A stretch of DNA of 64,000 nt, taken from NCBI GenBank assembly GCA_964007475.1, contig OZ023273.1, forward strand, positions 98,994,533 to 99,058,532, written 5' to 3'. Below the pieces are notes generated by a model. The model saw nothing but the letters and a program-made list of their open reading frames with translations. It was not told where the DNA came from and made no database searches. The stretch is from Hybos culiciformis (lineage: Eukaryota; Arthropoda; Insecta; Diptera; Hybotidae). How positions within the stretch are numbered: the stretch's first letter is position 1; each line of letters opens with the position of its first letter. Both the position numbers and the translations under genes were made by a program. Shown here piece by piece: positions 37,199 to 49,322 of the stretch.

Positions 37199-38526
37199 TT
37201 CCGTAATCAATATGATAGTGATGTAACCGTATGGAGCCCACAGGGACGCCTACATCAAGTTGAATATGCTATGGAAGCTGTTAAGCTCGGTTCAGCCACA
37301 GTCGGTCTAAAAAATAAAGATTATGCTGTTTTGGTGGCCTTAAAAAGAGCTTCATCAGAACTTTCTTCGCATCAAAAAAAAATTATACCAATTTATGATC
37401 ATTTAGGTATATCTATTGCCGGGATAACAGCTGATGCCAGAATTTTGAGTAATTATTTGAGAACAGAATGTTTAGGTTATAAATATTCTTATGATACAAT
37501 TTATCCTGTTGCCCGATTAATTTTAAATTTGGGTAATAAAATGCAAACAACAACACAACGATATGATCGCCGACCTTATGGAGTTGGTTTACTTGTGGCT
37601 GGTTATGATGATCAAGGTCCACACATATATCAAGTTGTTCCCTCGGCAAATTATTTCAATTGCAAGGCTATGTCGATTGGTTCCAGATCGCAAAGTGCTA
37701 GAACATATTTAGAACGACATTTGAAGGAATTCGCAGAGTGCTCCAAGGATGATTTAATTTGTCATGGTATTCAAGCCTTACGAGGAGCTCTTCCAAATGA
37801 AGATTTATTGGCTAAAGATGAAATGTCTCCACTATTAGTAAGTCTGATAAATTTTAGATATCTAAGAAGATTTTGTATGTCTTCAGTCGGTCCCGGCGGA
37901 AAAGTTACTCGGTCTATTATAAACATTAAGAAAAAAAATTAGCCAAATCGATCCAGCTGTTTTCAAGTTATACGCGTATTAACGAACAACACTTAATTTT
38001 TATTTACATAGATAGATAGATTTATTACCTTCAATAATTATACTTTGTTTATTTTTACTTACAAAAATCAATTTATTTTCAAATGAGTCTTTATAATTTT
38101 TAATGTCATTGTTTTTATTTGATGCATCATCACATCATTTGAATCGAGTTACTTGTTTGACAAACATTTCAGTTGATGGAAACATTTTTTAATCAGACAT
38201 TATCAAATATAATTACGAATACTTATGAAAAATACCTTTGTTTCATAAAAAAAATTTCATTCAACAATTTTTTTATTATATTATCTGTAATACTTATTTT
38301 TCAGAATATCTCAATCGGAATTGTTGGAAAAGATCAGCCTTTCAAAATATTAGATGAGGAAGAAAGTCGTAAATATATGGGTATGGCGAAAACTAAAGCT
38401 CCAGTTGCGCCACCAAGTGCAGAGCCAGATGATGATCCTACCGGATCTGCTGGTGATTCTCCTGATGATGATCAACCAAGACCACCCCCAAACGATCCAG
38501 CAGTAGCTGTATCAATGGAAACATAA
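37199..38526 (+). CDS. PSMA1: Proteasome subunit alpha type-1 (PSMA1 / Prosalpha6)
   Basis: One of the seven alpha subunits that form the outer rings of the 20S proteasome and gate substrate entry; it is not catalytic. Coding exons are 37199-37837 and 38305-38526. The first in-window codon is the Phe of [17 protein letters not shown], so the initiator Met lies on an upstream exon. ATG at 35684 followed by GTAATT is a candidate but unproven. With it the protein is 287 residues (human 263). Visible features are the alpha-subunit signature ([14 protein letters not shown]), [23 protein letters not shown] and SIGIVGKD, then a low-complexity tail rich in D and P. Six extra residues (EMSPLL) sit at the exon junction where vertebrate proteins run directly from the helix to SIGIVGKD. 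The donor TTA|GTAAGT is a perfect consensus, so the insertion looks real. Confidence 0.93.
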
Positions 38527-38578
38527 ATGCAGAAAAACTAAATCAATGTCCGACAATTATATCTTTTTGTATTAATAG

Positions 38579-38637
38579 ATCGGGGATCCATTGACAATTA
38601 ACTGCACGAAAGTTTTGGTTGGCAATGGATCCCCGAT
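38579..38637. repeat. Perfect hairpin after the PSMA1 stop codon
   Basis: ATCGGGGATCCATTG (38579-38593) and its exact complement (38623-38637) are separated by 29 bases, 53 bp past the PSMA1 stop. In RNA this would be a strong stem in the 3' UTR. It may be a small transposon remnant or an RNA-processing element. Only A-rich sequence follows it. Confidence 0.75.
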
Positions 38638-39409
38638 TAAAAAAAACATTTTTAAATATTTTTGGCTTTTTTATAAAATCCGGATATGGGATTAAAATAA
38701 TTTCTTAAAATAAAAATATTTCTTTTAATAAAATTATTTTTTATTTCTATTCTCATACGAAAAATAATGGGAAATCAATAAAACTGTATTTTAAAGTACG
38801 AATAACATTTAAATATTTTACTTTAAAAAAGGTGCAGTCAGAGTCAAAATAAAAGCACAATATTATTAAGAATTGAGCTGATGGTTAAAAAAAAGTATTT
38901 TAAAATAGTATACGTTCCTATATATAATAATATAATATATTCTTCTGATTAATGGTTTTCAACTATTGATAGAAAGACTATTGTTAGACTATTGTTGAAA
39001 AGAAGTATTTTGTTTTTAATGGTCCAAAGTTTGAAATGTTTGAATCTGAAATATTTTCGAATTGAACTTTAATTTTGAAATTCAATATTTACAATAAAAA
39101 TGATAATTTTTTTAATTCGGCAGGGATGAATTATATTTTTTAATTTCAAGAATTCAAATTTTCAGAACGCTTTTGCACATTTAAAATGTAAAAAAATCTA
39201 TTTTCATGTTGGAACTTATTAAATGTATTTAAAATAACGATATTGTTATAAATTTGATACGAGCTCGAGCTAAAAACAGACAATCTATCTGATTACCTAG
39301 AAATAATATAGTAAAAAGAATTAAAAAATTAAAATTTATTAAATTGTTACATTTTATTTATATAAATAATAAAAAAGTTTTAGTATAAATAGGGGTATAA
39401 TTACATATT

Positions 39410-42400
39410 TTATTGTAACATTAATTCACATAAATTCCTTTTGAATATAGTATCCTTAACTGAATTAAATACAACCTGAATATTTTGTGTATCTACAGCG
39501 TTTGTGAAATGGTGATAAATGGATGTTTGACGATTTTTTCTTACATTCATGAACATTTGTAAAATAAAATTTTGTACGTCCAGTATCGAATGAGAATTAC
39601 CATTAAATTGTGGATAATACCAGCGTATATCAGTTTCCGTACTTTTTACCTTTTCAGCTAATAGATCTGTCTTATTTAAAAATAATATTATTGAAATACC
39701 TCGAAATGATGTGTTATTGACAATTGTATCGAATATATTTTTAGATTCTTCTAAACGATTTGTTTTCCTAAAATGTTAATATTAAAAAAAAAAACAATAA
39801 CAAAATTTCAAATAGTTCAATAATTAGAAGTTGAAAAATTATTTTAACAAGTATATACCTATCTTCCGCTAAAACTTGATCAAATTCTGAAGATGAAACT
39901 AGAAATAAAATTGATGTCACGGAACTGTCAAAACATCTTATCCACTTCTGTCGTTGTGTTCTTTGTCCACCAACATCAACAAACACAAAAGGAATGTTCT
40001 GTAAATAAAAGGAAAAAAATATAATTTATTCCAAAGCTTCATTAAATTGATATATACCTGAATTCTGATTGCAAACTCGCATACACCTTTGGTAGCTTTT
40101 CGACAATGTAAAATATCTTTTTGAGATGGTACATAATCCAGTTTCGATATCCGATCAATTTCATCTAAAAAATAACTGACAGAGTCGCTCTAAAAAGAAA
40201 AAAATAATATTATTATTTGCTAATGGATATTATAAAATTATTATTATAATTTTATTACAATTTGAAATTCTCTCCTCATTTCATAAGCTCGTTTTATAGC
40301 TTTATCTTGCCATATTTTAGATAATAAAGGTGCATATTGTTGAAATTGTTCAGCATTTAAATCAGTACCATTATATAAAATTTTTGCCTCATCCGCTGAA
40401 AATTGACTGTTAGGGTTTTCCCACCCGATTTCTAATTTTTCCCTTGCATCGACTAGAACTTGCATACCTTTTGAAAGAGAAAAAAAAAAATTAAAATAAA
40501 AAACAGTAAGATGAAAGAAATATAAATATGTTCATAGCTCATAGATAGTTTTAAAAAATTAAAATAGTTATAGTCGAATAAAATTGATGTTATTAAATGA
40601 CAGATGTTCTGAATAATTGTAAGCTATGACCTGTGAATTGTACATTTATAATTACATATTATGAACATTTTCAAATTTTTAATGTTTGGCGTTAAATTGT
40701 ATTCATTGACATTATTAACACAGAATGAAAAAGAAAATGAATTAAAAAAATAATTTAATAAAGTAATGGATAAAGAAAAAAAAAACACAAATAATTAACA
40801 AATTCACTTAACTTAAAGAATTTCTCATATTTATGTGAAATTATACTTCATTATAGAACGATTTTTTCATATAAATTATAGTTTGCAAACAATTCAGCAA
40901 AAAAAAAAAAAACAATTTTAGTGAAAAATGAAAGAAATTGAGAAAACTTTTATATGTCTAATATTTAGAGATCTTAAAGAAACTGAAATATGATTACATA
41001 TTAAGTACATTAAGTATTACCTATTATTTCGTTTCTTATTATGAATTTTAAATGAAAAAAATCATGATCATATTATGTAAAAAATTATAATAGATTGTTT
41101 AAAATTTGAATTTCGAATTCTCTATATTTTTAGTTAAATTGAAATTTAGTTTTTTTTTTATTAATTTAAAGATATTATCATAATCCAAAAAAAAAAACTT
41201 AATTAAAATATTTTTCATATTTTCAAAATAAACATTGTAATAAATATTCTACAAAAAAAATTTAAATCTGATAAAGTTTGTTTAAAGTATAGAGAAAATA
41301 AGATTTAAGAATGTCAAATTAAGGAAATGAAAAAATTAATATTAGTCATGTTGTTTTAACTATTGAAAAATTCCTATTCCAGAGAGGAGAAAAGCTTTCT
41401 CACAAATTATTCAAATTGAAGAAAGCCATTAAAATTTAAATTACCCATTCAGGTATAAACGAGTATTAAAAATAATTAAAGATACTTATTTAAATCAATT
41501 TTTTCATTAGTTCGATAATATACCTCTAACTGTGTTTTGATAAATGACATGTTGATATTCTTTGATCAGTTCAGGTTCAAATTTAATACCATGTATTATT
41601 CTCATTTGTTTTAAAAAAGTCGATTTTCCAGATTCACCAGCTCCCAGTAGTAAAAGTTTAACCTTAAATTATATAATAATTTTTACCATAAATGTATAAA
41701 TTTAAATGAAATTAACTATAGCAATTTATTAACAAGGAAACCCAAAATAGGGTATGTTCTGTCGATTTACAAAAAAAGAAAGCCCAAGTCGACTTCTGTT
41801 ATGCCGACAAAATAATAATAATTTTATATCAAAGATTTGTTGATTATTAGGTTTTAATACTTATTTAAACGAGTTCAGCTTCGAATTTTGAAGTAGTTAA
41901 TTTAATTAAAGTTTAAATCTTTGATATTTCGGTCATAATCTGAGCCTAAACATATTTTTTAGAGTTCCTTCAATATTATTATATTAATACCATTTAGTCA
42001 TTTAGTCATATAAAACTGTTACAATTTAAACCGAAATACAACCCTAGTCCGAATCGTTGGGCTCTAACCATTTTTTAAGTTCCTCTAATCTATCTACTCA
42101 ATATACCAATTTTGATTGGAATCCATTAAAACCACATACCACAACAAATATGTATAACAATTTTCATCGAAATCCCGAGCCCAGTCCTAATCATTTTTTA
42201 AGTTCCTCTAATCGACATCTATCTAACCACATTAGAATATTAGAATACATTTACACTTTCATAAAATTTAAATTTTACTCGTAAAAATGTTGTACGATAA
42301 TAATTAAGACCTTTGGAGGGTTGAAAGCCTCTAACTCCGAGACCCGATACGATAAAATCTCAACTTTAAGTCGAGGTGAAACGAGATTGCGTATGTTTTG

Positions 42401-44682
42401 GGCATTTAAAGAATTCAAATCGGTTGGCTGGTTATAAGCATTTAAGTGCACGACAGTGACGGACGAACGGACGGAGACAAAAAGCTAAAAAAAAATAGTC
42501 CAATTTTATTTCATTTCATCTCATTTGATTATTCCGTCTTTTCTATTTAAGGGTGAAACTTAAGTTTATGTTTTAAAAGAATTAAATGTCGACTTTATAA
42601 TATATTATAAGGAAACATTCTAAGGGTAAACCGTCTAAACCAAAATTTTCCGAAAATTTGTGCATGGTATTGAAGCTACAGAATTAGGATGGTTTGGAAT
42701 ACATTTAACAGGAAGAATTCAACACACAATAGTTTATAATGTTGTGTCAGATTATTTTGAAGGTGAATAATGGGGTTCCTCAAGACTACACACCTAATTA
42801 TATCAAGGAAGAAGCTAATATCGATGATTTTAATAGAAAATTTGTACCTAAACTCAACTAAACTAAACTAACGAAACATGCCAAACAAATATTAACGTTT
42901 AACGAATTGAAATTATACATATAATGAACTTCCACAAGATTTGAAATTATTTTCTTATGGTATTATGTATGAAATAATTTAATAAAATGTATATACTTAC
43001 TAATAAAAAACAACTTAACATATGAATTTATGTTTGTGGAAATATTTTTTTGCAAATTATTAATAAATATAAAATAAAATAAAATAAAATTACTGTCAAT
43101 CAATATAAGTACTTGGGTCCCTAACAATGTGTTGGATTGAAACAGAATAATTTAAGTAATGTTCTTTATTAGTGTGTTTCGTTGACTACGATAGAAATTA
43201 ACAAAAAGTTCCTGAAAATTAAATACTTAAGTACCTAGGTAGTTTTAAAATTAGAAGAAAAAAATATCAATAACGTTTTTTTTCAGAATTAAAAAAAGCG
43301 AAATATATTATATACGTTAAATTTAAACAAAACTTAAAAAAAAAATTACTAATACCCTTAAAAATCATGGAAGCAATTTTTAAAATTTTTTTTAATCGTT
43401 TTTTGTGCTTATTTTTCACATTTTTCGCAATTTTTATTAACATTATTTATAATTATATAATAATTTGATATTTTGAAATCAAAGATATTTAGGATTTTCA
43501 GTGGAAAGAAATAATAAAATCTTTTGATAGCATTTTATATTGCATTAATTTCAGCTTCCGTTCAAAGCAAATAAATTCATAATAAGTAATTAATAGTTGT
43601 TAATTGAACGCTAAATTATTTGAAGAACTTTTTGTGAAAATTTACAAAATTGTAGTTTGATAATTAAGTTTTAAAAATACAATTCAGTTTTTAATCAAAT
43701 TAAAAATAAAATTAATTTTTTTTTGAATGAATAGGAATTATATTTCAATATATTTTAAAATGTAGGTATGTTCTGATTTCAAAGTCATAAATGGAACAAT
43801 CTAAACATATCCTGGTCTAGAAGAGGCAACAAAATTTAAAAAATTTCCAGCAAAAAATTGCACTTAATTGTTTCTGCTGTATATTGGAAAACAGATTTTG
43901 GATAATAAACTTTTGAATTTTTGAAGAGCTAAAACATAAAATTTTGAAACTCCACGATTATTTATCTTTATTATTATTATTTAACAATTTCATTTTCAAT
44001 GTGTTTCGTTTATTCACTGTAAGTTCTATAAAGTTCTAACCCCGATCCCTAAATTTTCTTCGTAGGTACCTAGGTATGTAAAGTAATAAAAAGTAAATGT
44101 TATCCAGATAATCTAACCATTGTCGAATTTTAATAATGTATGCAGATGAAAAACATTTAACAAGAGATAAACAACAACTAAGTACATGAATCCAAGAGAG
44201 CATACCTATACCTATTAAGTGTGCGGCAGACAAAATATTTTAAATTTTTTATCCTAAAATAAAATAAAAATTATAAAATAATTTTTAGATTTTTTAAATT
44301 GATTAGGTACCTAACTGAAATCACTGACCTGTTTGCTTAGTGTGTGTTTATCTTTTGACAAAAATTTATCAATTTCTCTTGATTTGCAACGTTGTTCTAA
44401 TTCCTCGGGACCAACATGTAATCGCATTAAATAATTAAATAAATCACCACAACATTGTAAACAACTAAGTCTAGTGGAAGAAGATGTACTATTGTGATGT
44501 CGAATTGTGGAAGGGGCGGCAGTGGAATTCGTTGTTGTTGTTGTTGTTGTTGTTGTGCAGACAGCTGCACCTGGAGCATTAATGGAAGTAGTTGTACATG
44601 CTGTTGTTACTAAATCAGAAGATGTCATAGCTGTCGATCCAATGTTGCAATTTGTTGTTTGATGATGATCAGAAGATGCCAT
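39410..44682 (-). CDS. cta: G protein alpha subunit, G12/13 class (concertina type)
   Basis: G-alpha-12/13 subunits couple receptors to RhoGEFs and actomyosin contraction; in Drosophila this is concertina, needed for gastrulation. Six coding exons on the minus strand: 44682-44329, 41662-41524, 40467-40259, 40189-40058, 39998-39859 and 39767-39410. All phases agree and give 443 residues (Drosophila about 457). Motifs are GAGESGKST (P loop), CRKATKG (switch I Arg), VDVGGQR (switch II), FLNKTD (guanine specificity), TNAVDTQN (the usual TCAT-like loop) and C-terminal LCELMLQ. Exon 1 encodes a long Ser/Thr-rich head with a run of Thr from ACA repeats, then CLQCC, a likely palmitoylation site. Switch and nucleotide residues are intact. 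Intron 1 is 2.7 kb and carries repeats. Confidence 0.95.
42069..42213. repeat. Direct repeat, 123-bp period, in cta intron 1
   Basis: The 22-bp string starting CATTTTTTAAGTTCCTC occurs identically at 42069-42090 and 42192-42213. Between the copies lie two degenerate blocks of the form TTT(G/C)AT(T/C)GGAAT-C. It looks like a tandem duplication in a transposon tail; the family is unknown. Confidence 0.6.
42300..42420 (-). repeat. Dispersed repeat, inverted copy of the 13-kb repeat
   Basis: On the minus strand it runs AATTCTTTAAAT, then a TTTCACCTCGACTTAA block, then GGGTCTCGGAGTTAGAGGC. This is the same order of blocks as the two tandem copies at 13000-13190, so it is a third family member in this window. 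Confidence 0.5.
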
Positions 44683-45694
44683 TTCATTGAAACAAAACTT
44701 AATTTTTAGTTGGTAAGCAAAATTAAAATCGACAAAACTATGAATTGCTCATTTTTGTGAAACTTTTAATAAAAAAAAAAAATTACTGATTTCAACTTTT
44801 AACAATTTCAATAATTTTTTATTTTTAATTTTTTATTTACGCTTATTTCTATTTATCTTATTTTTATTTGTTTTCGTTTTCATATAAATTTCTACAAAAA
44901 GAAAATAAATTCTTGATTTGTCATAATTTTAGGTATTTTTTTATTTAATTTTATTTTTTTTTTTAAATAATTAAAAATTTATTATATTTTTTATTTTTTA
45001 CATTTAAATTGAAGTAATATTATTTTTTCCTTCTCTTTTTTTTTTTTCTTTTTTTTTTATTTATTAATTAAATTCTTAGAAAGATTTCATTGAAATTTAA
45101 TTTTTCTAATTAGTTTTACTTCGATTTGAAGAGAAAGTATTGTAATAATTATAAATAATAGGTTTACGCCCTTTACCCGTCTCTATCGCTTTGCTTTGGT
45201 TCTAACCGCAAAGGAAATTTGAAAGGAATTTTCGGTAAACCTGGTCCCAGGTAATTGTAGGTACCTACCTGAATGCAAACAAAAAAAATTAACTGCAAAC
45301 AGGGAAATTAACAATTTTAAAATTATTGAATTAATATCATAAATTAAAATATTAAAAAGGGAAAAATTATTTAATAAAAACTAAATACGTTTAAAAATTA
45401 ATAAACCTAAAAAGTAATTATTCAATCGCTGTCAAAAGTCTTGTGGTTACTCCAGATTTATTAATAGGTGTATTTGTACTCTGCAGCCCCCAATTGGGTT
45501 GATAATATATAGCTTTACGAAAAGGTCAGACAGGTTTAACAAATTTATTCTGTTTTCAGACGTTTCATAGTCAAAATTGTATCAACAATTACAATACAAT
45601 AAGAACTTGAAAATTATTAAAGGTTACTTTCTAGAAATTACATAAATTATTCCCAAGCTTGTGCGAACCAATGTTTTATTAATGAAGGCTGTGG
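44683..45694. other. Upstream region of the G-alpha gene
   Basis: This holds the likely 5' UTR and promoter of the G-alpha gene. It is strongly A/T-rich with long T runs near 44940-45060. No further coding sequence was seen. A GTAGGTACCTAC palindrome lies at 45258-45269. Confidence 0.5.
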
Positions 45695-46050
45695 CAGAGG
45701 GCGAAGTCGTTTGATTTTTGGTCAGCAGCGGCTTGCGGTAAAAATAGCCAGCAGCGGCTCGACTCAGTCGATAAATTCCGGTCTTAGCGACCAGCTCGAC
45801 TTGATCGACTTAGTCGACTAAATCCGCATTTTTTGTAAAAAAAAAAAAAAAAAAATAAAAATAAAAAAAAAAAAAAAATAAAAAACAAAAAAAAAACAAA
45901 AAAAAAAGGATTTTAGTCGACTAAGTCGAATAAAAGTTCAGCAGCAGCTAGTCGACCTGAGTCGATAAAAAAGAACCAGCAGCGGCGACTCGAAAATTGT
46001 GCCGACTAGCTCGACTAAGTCCATGCGAGTCGACACGACTTCGCCCTCTG
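45695..46050. mobile_element. hAT-type MITE
   Basis: A 356-bp element flanked by the perfect 8-bp direct repeat GGCTGTGG (45687-45694 and 46051-46058). Its terminal inverted repeats are CAGAGGGCGAAGTCGT and the near-perfect complement at the right end. The 8-bp duplication and CAGNG ends are the hallmarks of hAT transposons. The interior has many GTCGA/TCGAC words and an A-run of about 70 bp (45837-45907), with no coding capacity. The intact duplication suggests a fairly recent insertion. Confidence 0.9.
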
Positions 46051-46613
46051 GGCTGTGGTCTTTTGCTTTGTTTTCGTTTTCCAGTAGTTATCCAGTGCTT
46101 TTACTTTGGTCTAATAAATGTATATTATATTCAATTTCATTATTCGAGTAGGTAATTATTATAGCAAAATTTAATTTTTTTCACTTAATTAAAATATATA
46201 TATATTTTTTTTTTTAATTTTTAATTTATTTTTTAAAAAAGGTAAAAAAATGAATGTTGTCTCTTCTCTTTGACTCTTTAACTTATTGAATTTGAATGCT
46301 GTAAGCTGAAAATGCACCCTCTAGTATTAAAAATGTTCAATATATCCATTTTTTGTCATTCTTGCTTAAAGCTTAGTATGCCTGTACTTTTATAATTTAG
46401 ATATAAAATGAATTCAATTATTGAATCATAAAATCATAAATATCAATGCAAAATGACAAATAACTCAAGCTTACTATCAAAAAATTAACTTTTTTACTGC
46501 GTTCACCTGCTTCAGTTACATTAAGTTTATCTTCAGTTTATCTTCAGTTGGAATTCTAATTTAATGCCTTGTCTGAAAAAATGGTACCGTAAAAACCGAT
46601 TTTCTATGTTATT

Positions 46614-49322
46614 TTTCAATTCAATTCAATTTTTATTAATATAACTTTTTAATTTTACAATAAATTTCGCTTAACTTCTTAATTACTCAGAGTTTAGGAT
46701 ACAATTTCCTCTTCTACTGAATTATGTATATATTATTTTTAATTTGTAAATTTATTTAATTCTTTAACTATTTTATTTGTAAGGAAAATTTTCAAAAACC
46801 TTATTTGAACTTAAATTAGTTAAAAAAAAAAAAAGCTTAAATACTGTATTTACATATATTATTTACAATTTACAAGTGACGGATTTTCAGATTATCATTT
46901 GTCTGATTAATATGTTATCTGAGTAGTTACATTTATTAAAAAAATTTTCTGCTATAATATTAAGTCTATCTTTAATTAAATCAATGTTGGTTTTCTTATG
47001 CAGTAGAACAGTAGGAAAACGGTGAGGCAAATTTGAAATCAATTTTAATATTTTATTTTGAATAACTTGTACTTTTTTAATATGACAGTCTGACGACTTG
47101 TACCATACTGGTGAGGCATAGCATAATACTGGTTGAAATATCACTTTGAATATAATTAATTTATTTTTTTGGTTTAATGAAGATTTTTTATTTATCAAAG
47201 GATATAAAATTTTAATAAGGACGTTAGCTCTATTTACTATTTTAGATATATGTACATTAAATAATAATTTTTTATCTAATTGTACTCCCAGGTATCTTAT
47301 ATTATTTTCCCATGGAATATCTGTATTTTCAATAGCTAAATTTGTTTGGGGAATAAAACAACTTTTCCTTTTTCTTGTAAAATATATTGCTTGTGTTTTC
47401 TCTGGATTGATTAATATTTTCCAAGAAGTAAAGTATGATTCTAGACTGTTTAATGCTGTTTGTAAATTGTACAGAATATCCTGAGCATATTTACTTGTGC
47501 AAATGACCGCAGTGTCATCTGCAAAAATCGATGATTCACAATTTAACAAATTTGGAAAATCTGAAGTGTAAAAATTATACAAGACTGGAGATAAACAAGA
47601 ACCTTGTGGACAACCAGCAGGAATATTAAAAGGACTAGAGAATTTTTTTCCAACATGGACTCTAAATGTTCTGTTTTTTAAGAAACTATAAATTATTTTT
47701 ATTAACGGAATTTTCATTTCATTTACGAACATTTTATGAATTAAGCCCTCGTGCCATACAGAATCAAATGCTGCTTTAATGTCCAGTACAAACATTCCAG
47801 TTGACTCGCCTCTTTCAAAACCTTGCTTGACTGTGTTTTTGATTCTGACTAGGGCATGCGAAGTATTGTGGTTGGCTCTGAACCCAAACTGTTGACTAGG
47901 TAATATGTTTTTTTCTGTCATAAAATTCGTAATTTTAAGTTTCAGTACTTTTTCAAGTAATTTACTTAATGAGCTTAAAAGGCTTATTGGACGATATGAT
48001 TTCGGGTCGTCCTGCGATTTTCCAGGCTTATGAATTGGGATTACTTTACCCTCCTTCCAAGTTTGTGGGAAATAACATAATTTTAAACAACAATTTATTA
48101 TATTTGTTAGGTATTTTATTCCATTCATCGGAAGCTGTTTTATTATTTTATTGGAGATATTGTCTATACCAGGTGATTTTTTACCTTTAAGGTTTTTTGT
48201 AAGATTTTTAACTAAGCTGTAGTGAATAAAATAGTCATCACTATGTACAAAGTTTTCTATTTCTAGTTGAGAAATTGAATTTTGGACATTTTGACGTGTA
48301 ATCACATTACTTAGCTGCGCCGAAATGTTATGGTTCATAGCGAAATTTTGAGCCAGTATTTCAGCCTTTTCAATATCCATAATAAATTTTTGATTATTTC
48401 TTTTTAGAACAGGGATTTTCTTTTTGCTTTTTCTCAGAATTTTTGTGATGTTCCAAAAGTGGGGGGTTGCTTTATCTAAACCTTCTAACAGTCTGTCCCA
48501 GTTTTTGTTTTTATATTCACTAATTTCAATTTTTATTCTACAATTTAATAAGTTCATTTCAAATTTAAACCTTTCAATGCGATATTTTATCCACTTTCGC
48601 CTAGCAATATTGCGTAGTTTAATTAATTGTTTTATTTTTAAAGGAAAATTAGGTTGATTAGGGATCGTTAAGTTGCTTTTCGGGATACTGTAGTCTACAG
48701 CACTTTTTAGGAGGTCTGTGAAATTAGAAATCAGCTCGTCTACATCTGATTCTGACGTCATATCTTGAAAGGAGGAGTTTTGATTCAGATTCCTACTTAC
48801 ATAATTTTTGAACTTTTCCCAGTCAGCTTTATTATAGTTATATATAACTGTAGTATTTTTTTGACCTTTTTTCTTAATGGCTAGTTGTACTGGGAGATGA
48901 TCAGAACATAGAGCATTTAGAGTAGTAGGTACTGAGAAAAGATCAGGCGTATTTGTTAAATACATATCCAGTACAGACGGACTTGCCTTTTTATTATTGG
49001 GTATATATGTTGGATCTGGCGGATATAGTAAGCTCATTGTATTTGTGGAAAGAATATTATGTAGAATATTTCCCCAGCTGTTTGCTCGGATGCATCCCCA
49101 TAATCTATGTCTACAGTTCCAATCTCCACCTAAAAGAAATTTTCCTGATATTCTTGATAATTTTTGTAAATCCCATCTGAAATTGTTGGAAATACTTTTA
49201 TTTCTATTGCCTCCAGGAAAGTAACAAGCATATATTTTAATTTTTGAATTATCATTTAATGTAACTTCTATACCTAAATTTTCAATTAAATAAGTTATTA
49301 TTCTATTTATATTTAAGCAAAT
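46614..49322 (-). mobile_element. Jockey-type non-LTR retrotransposon, 5'-truncated
   Basis: The minus-strand copy ends in a short run of TTGAA repeats (46615-46630), like Jockey-group elements. The reading frame is open from the truncation point at 49322 to 46887, followed by a 3' UTR of about 270 bp. ORF1 and the first half of the endonuclease are missing, a common outcome of incomplete target-primed reverse transcription. It sits between the hAT MITE and EDEM3. Confidence 0.88.
46887..49322 (-). CDS. Jockey ORF2: endonuclease C-half plus reverse transcriptase
   Basis: The protein would nick target DNA and copy the element RNA in place. The frame is open for 811 codons from 49322; the first ATG is at 49037 (716 codons), but homology begins upstream, where LLGGDWNCRHRLWGC marks the endonuclease catalytic region. 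Next come SVLDMYL and SDHLPV (end of the endonuclease), then RT motifs: KPGKSQDDPKSYRPISLL, QFGFRANHNTSHAL, LDIKAAFDSVWHEGL (catalytic Asp), PQGSCLSPVLYNFY and FADDTAVI (catalytic Asp pair). No stop or frameshift is present, so the copy is young. Lacking its 5' end and promoter, it is unlikely to move on its own. Confidence 0.9.
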   Translation of the reverse strand: MCLNINRIITYLIENLGIEVTLNDNSKIKIYACYFPGGNRNKSISNNFRWDLQKLSRISGKFLLGGDWNCRHRLWGCIRANSWGNILHNILSTNTMSLLYPPDPTYIPNNKKASPSVLDMYLTNTPDLFSVPTTLNALCSDHLPVQLAIKKKGQKNTTVIYNYNKADWEKFKNYVSRNLNQNSSFQDMTSESDVDELISNFTDLLKSAVDYSIPKSNLTIPNQPNFPLKIKQLIKLRNIARRKWIKYRIERFKFEMNLLNCRIKIEISEYKNKNWDRLLEGLDKATPHFWNITKILRKSKKKIPVLKRNNQKFIMDIEKAEILAQNFAMNHNISAQLSNVITRQNVQNSISQLEIENFVHSDDYFIHYSLVKNLTKNLKGKKSPGIDNISNKIIKQLPMNGIKYLTNIINCCLKLCYFPQTWKEGKVIPIHKPGKSQDDPKSYRPISLLSSLSKLLEKVLKLKITNFMTEKNILPSQQFGFRANHNTSHALVRIKNTVKQGFERGESTGMFVLDIKAAFDSVWHEGLIHKMFVNEMKIPLIKIIYSFLKNRTFRVHVGKKFSSPFNIPAGCPQGSCLSPVLYNFYTSDFPNLLNCESSIFADDTAVICTSKYAQDILYNLQTALNSLESYFTSWKILINPEKTQAIYFTRKRKSCFIPQTNLAIENTDIPWENNIRYLGVQLDKKLLFNVHISKIVNRANVLIKILYPLINKKSSLNQKNKLIIFKVIFQPVLCYASPVWYKSSDCHIKKVQVIQNKILKLISNLPHRFPTVLLHKKTNIDLIKDRLNIIAENFFNKCNYSDNILIRQMII

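Noticed and set aside
47146..49224. Several plus-strand frames of 73-112 codons
   Set aside because: They are shadows of the Jockey reverse transcriptase on the other strand.
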